DNA of 64,000 bases from CS4-C045 sp963844115 (GTDB taxonomy: Bacteria; Planctomycetota; Planctomycetia; Pirellulales; UBA7805), in contig CAWJNN010000047.1 of NCBI GenBank assembly GCA_963844115.1, forward strand, positions 62,001 through 126,000, written 5' to 3'. This document shows, piece by piece, positions 36,172 to 45,268 of this stretch (the first letter of the stretch is position 1; each line of letters starts with the position of its first letter). The position numbers and the translations under genes were made by a program. The notes under the pieces are model-generated. The model was not told where the DNA came from. It worked only from the letters and a program-made list of their open reading frames with translations, and ran no database searches.

Positions 36172-37185
36172 CTACCGCCAATCGCGTTCGATATACCCGT
36201 GCAACGTCTGGCAGATTCGCTCGGCAACGTCCACCGGCCGGTAATCGAGTTCCTCGGTGGCTCGCGATGTATCACAACTCCACGATCCCGACGTGACTTC
36301 TCGTATTTTGTCCTGAGACAACAGCCACGGCTTGCCAACCGCACGCGAAAGCATCTCGCTGAAGAACCCGGCGGTGCGACAAACGAAATAAGGAATCCGA
36401 ATCGTGCGTACTGGGCCACGGTCCTGGCAGCCGGCGACCAGGTTCGCGAACTCCGGCAAGGTGACCGGTTCGGGATGAGCCAGATGGTAGCAGCCGACAA
36501 ATTCCTCTGTCTGGTCGGCGACGTCACTGCGGATGCGGCGGCCATCGGTGAACGCCAGAATCATGCCGTCGATCAGGTCTTCGACATGGATCAGTGAATA
36601 TCGATGGTCCGTCATGCCCGGAGCGATGATCCAGCCACGCAGCGCCGCCTTGAAGAATGATCGCAAGTACTTTTCCTCTGCGCCGAACACCGACGGCGGT
36701 CGCACGATGGTGATTGGGACCCGATCCGCGAATTCGGCCAGGCCTTGTTCCGCCGCTCGCTTGCTCTGCCCGTAACTGGAGACCGGAACCGGTGGATCGT
36801 TCTCCTTTCGCGGACGATCGATTTCGGATGGACCACCCGCCGCGGCCGACGAAACGGAAACCAAAACCGGTGGGTTCTCGGCCGCTGCGCACGCCGCGGC
36901 AACATTCAGCGTGCCCTGCTGGTTCACTTGGAAGTACTGTGCGCGTCGAGCTAACGTGGCGCCGGCCAGGTGGAATACGACATCCGTATCGCGGACGGGC
37001 TGCTGTAGTGAGTCCAGATCCAGAATGTTGCCGTAGACAATCTCCACGTCAACGTTCTGCAACTCGTCCAATCCGGGCGAGGTTTCCAGAACGAAACAGG
37101 TGACGTGGTGACCCAGTTCGACAAGCTTCCGTACGAGGAGCTTACCGATAAACCCCGCGGCGCCGGTGACAAGCACTTTTGTCAT
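36172..37185 (-). CDS. NAD-dependent epimerase/dehydratase (extended SDR)
   Basis: 337 residues. It has the Rossmann motif VTGAAGFIGKLLVRKL, the FHLAGATLA stretch, the active-site YGQSK (Tyr-x3-Lys) preceded by VSVSSAAAGG, and ITIVRPPSVFGA. A C-terminal substrate domain ends DYRPVDVAERICQTLHGYIE. These proteins oxidise, reduce or epimerise sugar, steroid-like or acyl substrates, and the substrate here is not evident. It converges with the exporter gene and could be the edge of the biosynthetic locus or an unrelated neighbour. Confidence 0.85.
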   Translation of the reverse strand: MTKVLVTGAAGFIGKLLVRKLVELGHHVTCFVLETSPGLDELQNVDVEIVYGNILDLDSLQQPVRDTDVVFHLAGATLARRAQYFQVNQQGTLNVAAACAAAENPPVLVSVSSAAAGGPSEIDRPRKENDPPVPVSSYGQSKRAAEQGLAEFADRVPITIVRPPSVFGAEEKYLRSFFKAALRGWIIAPGMTDHRYSLIHVEDLIDGMILAFTDGRRIRSDVADQTEEFVGCYHLAHPEPVTLPEFANLVAGCQDRGPVRTIRIPYFVCRTAGFFSEMLSRAVGKPWLLSQDKIREVTSGSWSCDTSRATEELDYRPVDVAERICQTLHGYIERDWR

Positions 37186-37255
37186 GTTTGGACTAACATC
37201 AATTCTTATACACAGTCTCGGACGATTCGGTGCGGCAGCATACTAAAATCTGCGG

Positions 37256-37522
37256 TTACAACGGAAACATCTCCGTGGAATCGTGGCGATTCGCGATGCG
37301 CAGCGGGATTCGCGTTCCCAGCAAACGCCGGTGAGTCCGCTCGGCGATCCTAGGATCGTTGTTCCGCTCGGAAAGATGTGCCAGGCAGGCCCACTTCAAT
37401 TGTTTTCCCGCCTCGGCCAGCAGTTCCGCGGCTTCGTCATTGGAAAATAGAAGCCGCACGTCCTGGGCCTCAACGTAAATGCAATTCCCATTGCTGCCCG
37501 ACTGTAGTGTAGCGATCTTCAT
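37256..37522 (-). pseudogene. MBL-fold metallohydrolase with large internal deletion
   Basis: The first 26 residues (MKIATLQSGSNGNCIYVEAQ, VRLLF) are the N-terminus of a YycJ/WalJ-type beta-lactamase-fold hydrolase. They are followed at once by its C-terminus (SNDEAAELLAEAGKQLKWAC, LAHLSERNNDP). The central 150 or more residues, including the HxHxDH metal site, are missing, yet the frame is kept. The product would lack catalysis. It is a clear in-frame deletion remnant. Confidence 0.75.
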
Positions 37523-37831
37523 GACGGCATTCTAACACGATGCGAGGGCACGGATTGGTTCCCAAAACGCCAACAAGGGAGAGATATTTCAGCTTCGTTT
37601 GCGTCTGTCGATCTGCAGATCGTGTCCAAGAGGGCCCGGAGTTGCTAAACTGCTCTTCTTCGCGGCACCCGGCAGGCAGTTCGGTGGAAGGCGTCGCTCT
37701 TTCCCGACCCGTCACGGCTCCCACCCGCCGCGGGCACACGCATCGGTGGCAGATCGACACTATATAATCGACACTATATATATGACTAATTTATATGACT
37801 AATAGACGACGTAGACGATAGGTAGAAGCAG
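37523..37831. other. Promoter region of the dehydrogenase/ETF unit with AT-rich tandem repeats
   Basis: Near 37753-37803 lie two copies of ATCGACACTATATA, then two copies of TATATGACTAAT, ending about 30 bp before the ATG at 37832. The AT-rich repeats could carry duplicated -10-like elements. Nothing coding is seen. Confidence 0.6.
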
Positions 37832-39094
37832 ATGGCCCCAGCGATTGATACGGCAGACGTCATTGTGGTAGGTGGCGGAGTGGCCGGTTTGAGCACCGCG
37901 ATGCAACTTTCCCGCCGCGGTCAGCGGGTCCTTGTGGTCGAACGAGAACGGCTCGGTAACGGTTCGACCGGCCGCGCTGCCGGTCTGCTGGGACAGCTGC
38001 GCGGCACCCAGGCCCATACCAAGATGCTGATGGACGGTGTTCAGATCGTTAAGGAACTGGAGCAACAGGCCGGCGTTGAAATCTACGTGCAAACTGGTTC
38101 GCTGCGGGTCGGTGAAACGGACCAGCGAGCGCAAGAGATACGTGACCTGGTCGACATGGGGCAGTCGATAAACTTTGACATCTCGTTGATGCCCATCGCA
38201 GAAGTCGCCGCTCGCCTGCCCTACATGAAAACGGACGATCTGATGGAAGCCTGCTGGTGCCCGACCGACGGCCACCTGCAGCCGGCCGAGCTGGTCAGCG
38301 CCTACATCAAGATCGGCCGCAGTCACGGCACACAATATATTGCCAACAGTCCGGTGAAGGAGATTCTGGTCGAAGGTGGTCGAGCGAAAGGAGTCCGCAC
38401 GGAACAAGGTGAGTACCACGCGCCGGTCGTGGTCAATGCGGGTGGACCGTGGTCTTACCTGGTGGCCGAAATGGCCGACAGCACGTTGGCGTCTGCGGCA
38501 TTAGGCCATTTCTACTTGACGACGCGTCCCGATCCAGAACATCCGGTCGACCATTCCAGTCCCGCTATTCGCAACCGCCACCATCGCATCTACGCTCGAC
38601 CCGAAGCCGGCGGGTTGCTGGTCGGAATGTACGAAGCGGAACCGATCGAATACGACCCGGAAAAACTCCCCGACGACTTCGATATGTCGACCATGAAGGT
38701 CGCGCGTGACAATTTCAATGTCGCCCTGCTCATTCATTCCGCTCAACAACGTTACCCCTGGTTGAACGAGCGCACACCGATGACCGTTACGCACGGCATC
38801 ATGACGTTTACTCCGGACGGTAAACCGTTCTGCGGCAAGCTACCAAACGTCGAAGGCGTATTTCATTGCGCGGGCTTCTCGGGCCACGGGATTGTGCAGA
38901 GCCCGACGATGGGGGTTATCATGGCGGACTTGATCCTGGACGGCTCGACCGCATACGACATCGAATCGATCGAGGCGGATCGCTTCTTCGACGTTCCCGG
39001 TTATCAGCAGCGGCCAGAGATCAAAGAAAAGTGCTACAACATGTTCGCCAGCTACTATGGCCGCGTCGAAGGAAAGACGGCGACCGGCTCGTAA
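37832..39094 (+). CDS. DAO-family FAD-dependent dehydrogenase (sarcosine/dimethylglycine dehydrogenase-like)
   Basis: 420 residues with the FAD-binding motif VIVVGGGVAGLSTAMQLSRRG, the second-strand Glu in VVERERLGNGSTGRAAGL, VVNAGGPWSY and the C-terminal CAGFSGHGIVQSPTMGVIMAD. These features place it in the DAO superfamily near N-methyl amino-acid dehydrogenases. It ends 7 nt before etfB, and a second paralogue follows the unit. The expected reaction is oxidation of a secondary or tertiary amine with electrons passed to ETF. The exact substrate cannot be read from sequence. Confidence 0.88.
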   Translation: MAPAIDTADVIVVGGGVAGLSTAMQLSRRGQRVLVVERERLGNGSTGRAAGLLGQLRGTQAHTKMLMDGVQIVKELEQQAGVEIYVQTGSLRVGETDQRAQEIRDLVDMGQSINFDISLMPIAEVAARLPYMKTDDLMEACWCPTDGHLQPAELVSAYIKIGRSHGTQYIANSPVKEILVEGGRAKGVRTEQGEYHAPVVVNAGGPWSYLVAEMADSTLASAALGHFYLTTRPDPEHPVDHSSPAIRNRHHRIYARPEAGGLLVGMYEAEPIEYDPEKLPDDFDMSTMKVARDNFNVALLIHSAQQRYPWLNERTPMTVTHGIMTFTPDGKPFCGKLPNVEGVFHCAGFSGHGIVQSPTMGVIMADLILDGSTAYDIESIEADRFFDVPGYQQRPEIKEKCYNMFASYYGRVEGKTATGS

Positions 39095-39101
39095 ATATTC
39101 G

Positions 39102-39853
39102 ATGAAGATACTGGTTCCCACCAAAAGAGTACCCGATACGGATCAGCGCATCCGCGTCCGAGATGATGGACAAGGCATCCAGGACGAAGCCCTGCCCTAC
39201 GTCATCAACCCGTTTGATGCGATCGCGCTCGAAGAGTCTTTACGGATCCGTGAAAACGGCGCCACCGAAGTCGAAGTGGTGACGGTCGGCATCGGCAGCG
39301 CCGATTACGAAACCGAACTTCGCGCCGGACTGGCCATGGCGCGGATCGAGCGATCCTCGTGCAGTGCGACCAGGTGCTCGATCCCTGGAATGTCGCCCGT
39401 TTGCTACAGGCCGTCGTCCAGCGAGAGCAACCCGAAATCGTGTTGATGGGTAAACAGGCGGTCGACGACGACGCCAATCAGGCTGGCCAGTTCTTGGCAG
39501 CGATCCTGGCCTGGCCCCAAGCGACCTTTGTTTCAAAGATTGAACTCGCCGAAGGCCACGCCAACGTAGTCCGCGAGACCGACGCCGGTTTGGAATCGGT
39601 GCGGATCAAGTTGCCGGCCGTGATTACGGCGGACCTGCGATTAAACGAACCGCGCTACGCTTCACTGCCCAGCATCATGAAGGCCCGCAAAAAACCTATC
39701 GAAACCGTGAATTGGCAGGAGCTGGAAGTCCCGTTGGAACCGCGCGTCGAAGTACTGGCAATGGAATCATCAGAAACGCGACGCCAATGCGTACGAGTCA
39801 ACAACGTTGAAGAGCTGATTGAAAAGTTACGAGAGAAAACCGGCATGTTTTGA
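39102..39853 (+). CDS. etfB: Electron transfer flavoprotein beta subunit, frameshift near 39339
   Basis: The ATG at 39102 gives MKILVPTKRVPDTDQRIRV. The first frame holds to about 39339, and restoring one G in ATGGCG (to ATGGGCG) gives GLAMGADRAILVQCDQVLDP. The second frame continues with EIVLMGKQAVDDDANQ and the ETF-signature LPAVITADLRLNEPRYASLP. The joined length is about 250 residues, normal for EtfB. It binds AMP and, with EtfA, carries electrons from the flanking DAO dehydrogenases to the membrane Fe-S oxidoreductase encoded downstream. Confidence 0.92.
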
Positions 39854-39855
39854 TT

Positions 39856-39920
39856 GTTGGAGTCCCACCTTTAGGCGGCTTGGATGCAACGAGCGAATCG
39901 CCTAAAGGCGGGACTCCAAC
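39856..39920. repeat. Long hairpin after etfB (22-bp arms, one G-T pair)
   Basis: The arms GTTGGAGTCCCACCTTTAGG(CG) and (CG)CCTAAAGGCGGGACTCCAAC start 3 nt after the etfB stop. The CCTTTAGGCGG core is shared with the hairpin at 41140-41201, so it belongs to a dispersed family. Confidence 0.9.
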
Positions 39921-39999
39921 GGCGCCACAAACATCTCGATCTGACCACAACCATACCACACCAACGCGAAGCGCCGGTTTTGAATTTGCACACATTCAA

Positions 40000-40062
40000 A
40001 ACCCGCTGCGTAAGCGAGGGAAATAAGCAGCTAGCGCCTATCCCTCGCTTACGCAGCGGGTT
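40000..40062. repeat. Long hairpin between etfB and etfA (22-bp perfect arms)
   Basis: Arms containing CCCGCTGCGTAAGCGAGGG and its exact complement flank a 19-nt loop. It is a second hairpin type within the same spacer, unrelated in sequence to the one at 39856. Confidence 0.92.
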
Positions 40063-40130
40063 ACGAGTTGCCGGCGGGAACGCACGGTGCGCAACTTCAA
40101 AAAGCGCCAGTGAGGAATTCTGTTAACCCC

Positions 40131-41095
40131 ATGAACATCCTAGTAATCGCCGAACATGATGGCCGAACGATCCGCGCCGGTAGCCGATCCGCACTCGGAT
40201 TCGCCCACAGCCTGGCACAGCAGACCGACGGCCGCGTTACGTGCCTGGTTCTGGGCGACCAATTGCACGCGGTCAGTCATGACGCCGCCCAATACGCCGA
40301 CGTCCTGGTCGCCGAGTGCAGTGCGCTGGCGAACCCCGTTGCCGATCGTTACGCAACCGTCATCCACCAGGTCGTGGCTGAACACGGATTCGATCTCGTC
40401 GCGGCGGCGGCGACAACTTATGCAAAAGACATCGTCGGCCGAGCGGCCGGCCTGCTGGGTGGAGCGATGGCCAGCGACGTTCTGGGATATGAAGTGACCG
40501 GCAGCGACTTGTTATGGCGTCGAGCGATGTATGCCGGCGCAGTGACCGCCACGGTCCGTTTACGAGGCGAACCGAAAGTCGTGACCGTCCGGGCCTCATC
40601 GTATGAAGAAGCCGGGGCGGCGGAAACGGCCGGGACCGTCACCGCAGTAGACATCGACGAGTCCCGCCTGCCCGGCGGCATCGAATTCCAAAAGCTGGAA
40701 TCCAAGGCGACGGGTCGACCGGACGTGACGGAGGCGAGAGTCGTTGTTTCCGGTGGTCGAGCAATCAAGAACAGCGAAGATTTTGAGAACCTGGTTGGCG
40801 GACTTGCCGATGCCATCGGTGGTGCGACCGGCAGCAGCCGGGCCCTAGTCGATGCGGGCATTACACCCAACGAACTGCAAGTCGGGCAAACGGGAAAAGT
40901 CGTCGCACCGGATCTCTATTTGCGCTTGGCATCTCCGGTGCCGTCCAACACCTGGCCGGCATGAAAAACTCGAAAGTGATCGCCGCCGTCAACAACGATC
41001 CTGATGCGCCCATTTTTGAAGTCGCTGACTACGGCCTGGTCGGCGATGTCTACGAAGTCGTCCCCAAGCTCATCGCGTCGCTGCGCGCCCAGTGA
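40131..41095 (+). CDS. etfA: Electron transfer flavoprotein alpha subunit, frameshift near 40923
   Basis: The ATG at 40131 gives MNILVIAEHDGRTIRAGS. GRAAGLLGGAMASDVLG and VVSGGRAIKNSEDFENLVG mark the two domains. The frame breaks near 40923: restoring one G in TTTGCGC gives LYLALGISGAVQHLAGMKNS. The next frame then supplies the FAD-binding tail KVIAAVNNDPDAPIFEVADYGLVGD and the stop at 41093-41095. Joined length is about 320 residues, as expected. It forms the ETF heterodimer with EtfB. Confidence 0.92.
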
Positions 41096-41139
41096 ATCGT
41101 CGGGAAGGACGTTTGCGGTGCAATGAGTGGACACAGCGT

Positions 41140-41201
41140 TCGTAGTTCCGCCTTTAGGCGGTCCCTCGTCATGCACCCGCCGCCTAAAGGCGGAACTACG
41201 A
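41140..41201. repeat. Long hairpin after etfA (22-bp perfect arms)
   Basis: Arms with CGTAGTTCCGCCTTTAGGCGG-type sequence pair perfectly around 18 nt. The CCGCCTTTAGGCGG core is itself self-complementary and matches the element at 39856-39920. Confidence 0.92.
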
Positions 41202-41263
41202 GCGAAATATCCTCGTCGCCCTCCCATATTTCATTTAACAGACAGAGTCTAAAATAGGCGGCG

Positions 41264-43390
41264 ATGACCGGCACCGCGACGACGACCCTGTATCCGTTGA
41301 TTACTCTGCTAGGTTCGGCGGAGTGGACGCGCGAAATCTTTGGCAATGTGCCACCCTGGGCCAAAGCATGCTTCTACGTGCTGGCCGCCGCCGCGATAGC
41401 GACATTCGCCCACGGCTGCTATCGGCGGGTTAAGTTGTGGCGCCGCGGTCGCAAAACAAGTAGGCCGGAACAAGTCCCGGCGCGCCGGGATTCCGGCAAA
41501 TATGTATCGACGCTAAACCGCCTCCTCCGCGACGTCCTGCTGCAGCGTCGCATGCGGGGAACGAGACCGCTTGCCAGCACCGCTCACAAACTGTTGTTCA
41601 CCGGTTTTGTCGTCCTGTTCATTGGCACGATACTAATCGCCATTGAGCACGTAGCCGCCAGTTTGGCGGGACGTGCGCACGACAACCCGTTGTTTCACAA
41701 AGGCCTCTACTACGCCGCTTACGAAGTAACGCTCGACCTGTTTGGCGTCGCGTTCCTGGTCGGATGCGCACTTCTGATCTACCGTCGCCTGCGGAGGCCG
41801 CCCAGCCTCGATCACAACGCTGCCGATTGGTGCGTTCTGGGTGGTCTGTTTTTGATTGGGATCACGGGTTTTTTCGTGGAAGGACTTCGTATCATCCTTG
41901 CGCCCAATCCAGGAGACCAGTTTTCCTTGGTGGGTAATTCCTTGGCGCGCGCGATGAGCGCCGCCGGCGTCGGCGCGACGTCTGCCACCGCTTGGCATTT
42001 TGCATTGTGGTGGGTCCACGCAATCTTGGCGCTGGGCCTGATCGCCGCCTTTCCCTACACTCGGCTGCTACACAGCTTCGCCGGTGCCGTCAACCTGGCC
42101 CAACCGCCTCACGCGCTCGGACAGCTATCCCTCGTGTCCATCGAAGAAGTAGAAGAAACGGGTATGGTCGGTGTCGGCCGGTTGGAGGACTTCACCTGGC
42201 GGCAATTCGTCGAGCTGGATGCCTGTGTCTCATGCGGTCGCTGCGAAGACGTTTGTCCGGCTCACGAAGGTGGCCGGCCGCTGTCCCCCCGAAATGTCGT
42301 CCAGGACGTGCGAGGTCTGTTAGCATTTGCCAGTCACGATGTTGGCGATGCGAAGAACGATCAGCGGCCGTCATTGCACGGCGACACGATCTCCGCGGAA
42401 ACGCTATGGTCCTGCACAACGTGCTCGGCGTGTGTCGATGTTTGCCCGCTGGGTATCAACCCGTTGGGGATGATCACGGACATGCGGCAGTACCTGGTCG
42501 CCGAGGGTAAGCTGAGCGGATCGCCGGCCATGTCGTTACAGAAAACACAGCGGTCCGGCAACCCTTGGGGCCTGCCCGCCACGGATCGATTTGCTTGGGC
42601 CGACGGCCTGAACGTTCCCACCGTTGCCGACCATCCCGACTTCGATCTGTTGTATTGGGTCGGCTGCGCCGCCAGTTACGACCGTCGAGTGCAAAAAGTA
42701 GCCCGCAGCGTCGTCCGCCTGTTGCAGGCGGCTGAGGTGAACTTTGCGGTATTGGGCAACGAAGAACGTTGCACAGCCGAATCGGCCCGGCGGATGGGCG
42801 ATGAATTCCTGTTCCAGGAAGTTGCCAGCGGCAACGTCGCCACGCTGCAGCAGTACAACGTCAAAAAGATCATCACCCACTGTCCGCACTGTTTGAATAG
42901 TCTCAGCCAGGACTACGCTCAACTGGGCGGGCACTTCGAAGTGATCCACCACACAACATTTCTGTCGCAGCTGGTCGCCGACGGACGGCTTCCGCTGCAG
43001 GCAGCAGGCCCGCCAACCGCCAACGGTTCACTCACCTACCATGACCCCTGCTACCTGGCCCGCGTCCACAACGTGACTCAAGCGCCCCGCGAAGTCCTGG
43101 CCACCGCGGCTGGTGCATCTGCCATCAAAGAGATGCCTCGCAATGGCCGGCAAACTGCCTGCTGTGGCGCGGGCGGCGGAAGGATGTGGTTTGACGATGC
43201 GGCCGACGAACGAATAGGCCGCGAGCGCGTCAACGAAGCGCTGGCAACCCGCACCGAAACCATCGCCGTCGGCTGCCCCTTCTGCCTGATCATGGTCGGC
43301 GACGGCGTCAAAGCCCAAAACTCAAAAACCGAAGTCCGCGATATCGCCGAAATCCTGGCCGATCGCCTGGCGGTAGATAATGACCAATGA
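41264..43390 (+). CDS. Membrane Fe-S/cytochrome b ETF:quinone oxidoreductase (EMO-like)
   Basis: 708 residues. The N-terminal half has about six membrane helices of nitrate-reductase-gamma type with spaced His (HKLLFTGFVVLF, WHFALWWVHAILAL). Then come two 4Fe-4S motifs (CVSCGRCEDVCPAHEGG and CTTCSACVDVCPLGINPLG) and two CCG-type cysteine-rich domains (VGCAASYDRR...CPHCLNS and DPCYLARV...CCGAGGGRMW). This is the layout of the HdrD-like membrane ETF:menaquinone oxidoreductase. Its place after etfBA fits electron entry into the quinone pool. A dispersed palindrome (41475-41490) lies within the coding region at QVPARRDSG. Confidence 0.9.
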   Translation: MTGTATTTLYPLITLLGSAEWTREIFGNVPPWAKACFYVLAAAAIATFAHGCYRRVKLWRRGRKTSRPEQVPARRDSGKYVSTLNRLLRDVLLQRRMRGTRPLASTAHKLLFTGFVVLFIGTILIAIEHVAASLAGRAHDNPLFHKGLYYAAYEVTLDLFGVAFLVGCALLIYRRLRRPPSLDHNAADWCVLGGLFLIGITGFFVEGLRIILAPNPGDQFSLVGNSLARAMSAAGVGATSATAWHFALWWVHAILALGLIAAFPYTRLLHSFAGAVNLAQPPHALGQLSLVSIEEVEETGMVGVGRLEDFTWRQFVELDACVSCGRCEDVCPAHEGGRPLSPRNVVQDVRGLLAFASHDVGDAKNDQRPSLHGDTISAETLWSCTTCSACVDVCPLGINPLGMITDMRQYLVAEGKLSGSPAMSLQKTQRSGNPWGLPATDRFAWADGLNVPTVADHPDFDLLYWVGCAASYDRRVQKVARSVVRLLQAAEVNFAVLGNEERCTAESARRMGDEFLFQEVASGNVATLQQYNVKKIITHCPHCLNSLSQDYAQLGGHFEVIHHTTFLSQLVADGRLPLQAAGPPTANGSLTYHDPCYLARVHNVTQAPREVLATAAGASAIKEMPRNGRQTACCGAGGGRMWFDDAADERIGRERVNEALATRTETIAVGCPFCLIMVGDGVKAQNSKTEVRDIAEILADRLAVDNDQ

Positions 43391-43544
43391 CTAAGCCCCA
43401 ATGACCAAAGCGAAACTTCAATGGAATCATAACCCGAAATGTAAGCGTTGGATCATTTCCTCGACCCTAGCCAATACAAGCCCGAAGCGCCGGCGAGGAG
43501 AGCATGTACGTTAACGGTTGGCTTCCTTGCTCTGGCGCGTCGGG

Positions 43545-43671
43545 CTAGGCTTTGTTGGAAAACCCGTACGATGGGTCTCCGAACCCGTCGAAAACGCATC
43601 GGAATGGCAGGCGACGGGTTCGGAGACCCATCGTACGGGATTGCTGCGGCGCATTTTCCGACAAAGCCTAG
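43545..43671. repeat. Composite inverted repeat with 28-bp perfect inner arms
   Basis: Inner arms 43563-43590 and 43612-43639 match over 28 bp without mismatch. Outer arms 43545-43562 and 43654-43671 (CTAGGCTTTGTTGGAAAA type) match with one mismatch. The outer edge CTAG abuts the next element. Confidence 0.95.
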
Positions 43672-43800
43672 TGCTTTGTCACAGCTAAGAATTAGGGTTA
43701 ACCGAATCAGCCGCAACGCGCTAGCGTCCGGTTTTTATGGCGCCAACCATGGGCTAGCGCCCTGCGGCTAATCCTAAAATTAAGCTGTGACAAAGCACTA
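43669..43800. repeat. Inverted repeat with 18-bp perfect terminal arms
   Basis: The terminal arms TAGTGCTTTGTCACAGCT and its complement bound a 132-bp unit, with a second, imperfect pair of arms inside (around GCCGCAACGCGCTAGCG). It has the form of a small MITE-like element; I see no clear target-site duplication. Confidence 0.92.
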
Positions 43801-43872
43801 GTGTCGAAAACCGCCACAGGGGAATGTCGACACACCAATACCCACTTACCAATAACTACTAACCAATAACCC

Positions 43873-45077
43873 ATGCCAGAAATCGTTGTCATCGGTGGCG
43901 GTGCCGTGGGGTGCGGCGTGGCTTACAGCCTGGCCAAGGCCGGCAAAACGGACATCGTGGTTTTGGAGAAAGAGCCCACTCTGGCCGCGATGACCACGTC
44001 GCAGGCCGCTGGTCTGGTTGGCCAGGTGCGAGCTTCCGTCGAACGCGTCAAGCTGGCGATGTGGTCCGTCAAGACGTTCACGGAACTGCAAGCCAGTGAA
44101 AAGGCCCCGCCCGCCTGGCGACAGGTCGGTTCGTTACGAGTGGCCTTGTCGGAGAAACGCGCGGCTGAGTTTGCGAAGCTGAAGAAAACCGGCAACGAAG
44201 CCGGCTTGGAAGTTGACCTGATCGACCGGCGCGAAGCGGCGAAAAAATGGCCGATGATGAACTTCGATTCGGCAACCGCAATCCTATGGTGCCCCAGCGA
44301 CGGTTACCTGCAGCCGTATGACCTGACCATGGCCTACGCCATGCACGCCAGACAACTGGGCGTTCGCTTTCAAACGAACACGGCAGTTGAGAAGATCGTC
44401 GTGTCCGAAGGTCGAGTGGCAGCGGTCGAAACGCAGGACGAGGTGATTGAATGCCAGACGGTCGTCAACGCAGCCGGGCGCACGCATATCACATTGCCAA
44501 GTTAGTTGGGTTGGAACTGCCTATCATCCCAGTCCGCCACGAGTTTCTGGTCACGATTCACGCCGACGGTCTCGACCCCATGCTGCCGGTGGTTCGCGTT
44601 CCCGAAGTAGGCGTCTATTTACGTTCCGAAGTCGGTGCACTCTTACTGGGCGGTTTCGAACCAGAAGGACTTTCGACCGATCCCCGCGGTTACGCACTCT
44701 CAGCCGATGCGCCGTTACTCGATCCCGCCTGGGACGCCTTGGCCTATTTCTCGGAAGGCATCCAGCCGATGCTGCCGCAGGTCAACGAGCTTGGCGTCCG
44801 CGAGATCTTCAAAGGCTGGCCAACCTTCGCTCCCGACGGCCGCTTCATCGTTGGTGCCACGAAGAAGGTGGAAGGCTTCGTCATGGCCGGCGGCTGCAAC
44901 GCGCACGGCGTATCCGGTTCGGCCGGGATCGGCCGCCACGTCGTCGAATCGATGCTGGAGACCAACCCTTCTCCTTATGTCCAAAGCCTCAGCCCCGACC
45001 GCTTTATCGACAACCCCTGGCAATGGGAAACGGCCCAGCGCGAAGCGCAACAGATCTACGAGCAATACTACAGTTGA
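43873..45077 (+). CDS. Second DAO-family FAD-dependent dehydrogenase, frameshift near 44483
   Basis: The first frame has the FAD motif IVVIGGGAVGCGVAYSLAKAG, the Glu in VVLEKEPTLAAMTTSQAAGL and TVVNAAG. A missing G in the G-run near 44483 then shifts the frame. The second frame continues AHAYHIAKLVGLELPIIPVR and the C-terminal GFVMAGGCNAHGVSGSAGIG to the stop at 45077. The joined length is about 400 residues. It is a paralogue of the gene at 37832 and probably feeds the same ETF. Its substrate is unknown, with sarcosine- or dimethylglycine-like amines plausible. Confidence 0.85.
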
Positions 45078-45241
45078 GAAAACTGTGAAGCACAACGTCT
45101 TGGCGATCAGCAGCGTTCGCCAACGTTGGATACTCGTCTCAGGTAACACAAAGACGGAGACTATATCTAATTGGGGCTTCACGACATTCAGCAGCTAACG
45201 TTTGCAATTGAAGTATCCAGTGTACGACTCGAGATAAAGTG
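45078..45241. other. Short convergent spacer
   Basis: Lies between the dehydrogenase stop and the hexanucleotide tract at the end of the ferritin-like gene. Nothing recognisable. Confidence 0.3.
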
Positions 45242-45268
45242 CCGCCCCCGCCCCCGCCCCCGCCCCCG
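45242..45268. repeat. Hexanucleotide tract (CCCCCG)n abutting a stop codon
   Basis: More than four copies of CCCCCG directly follow (minus sense) the stop codon of the ferritin-like gene. The tract resembles the CCCCTG tracts at 20686 and 47628. Confidence 0.85.

Larger units (their letters stand above)
43391..43872. other. Spacer filled with nested inverted repeats
   Basis: The spacer between the Fe-S oxidoreductase and the second dehydrogenase is largely made of the two structures at 43545-43671 and 43669-43800. No gene is supported here. Confidence 0.8.
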
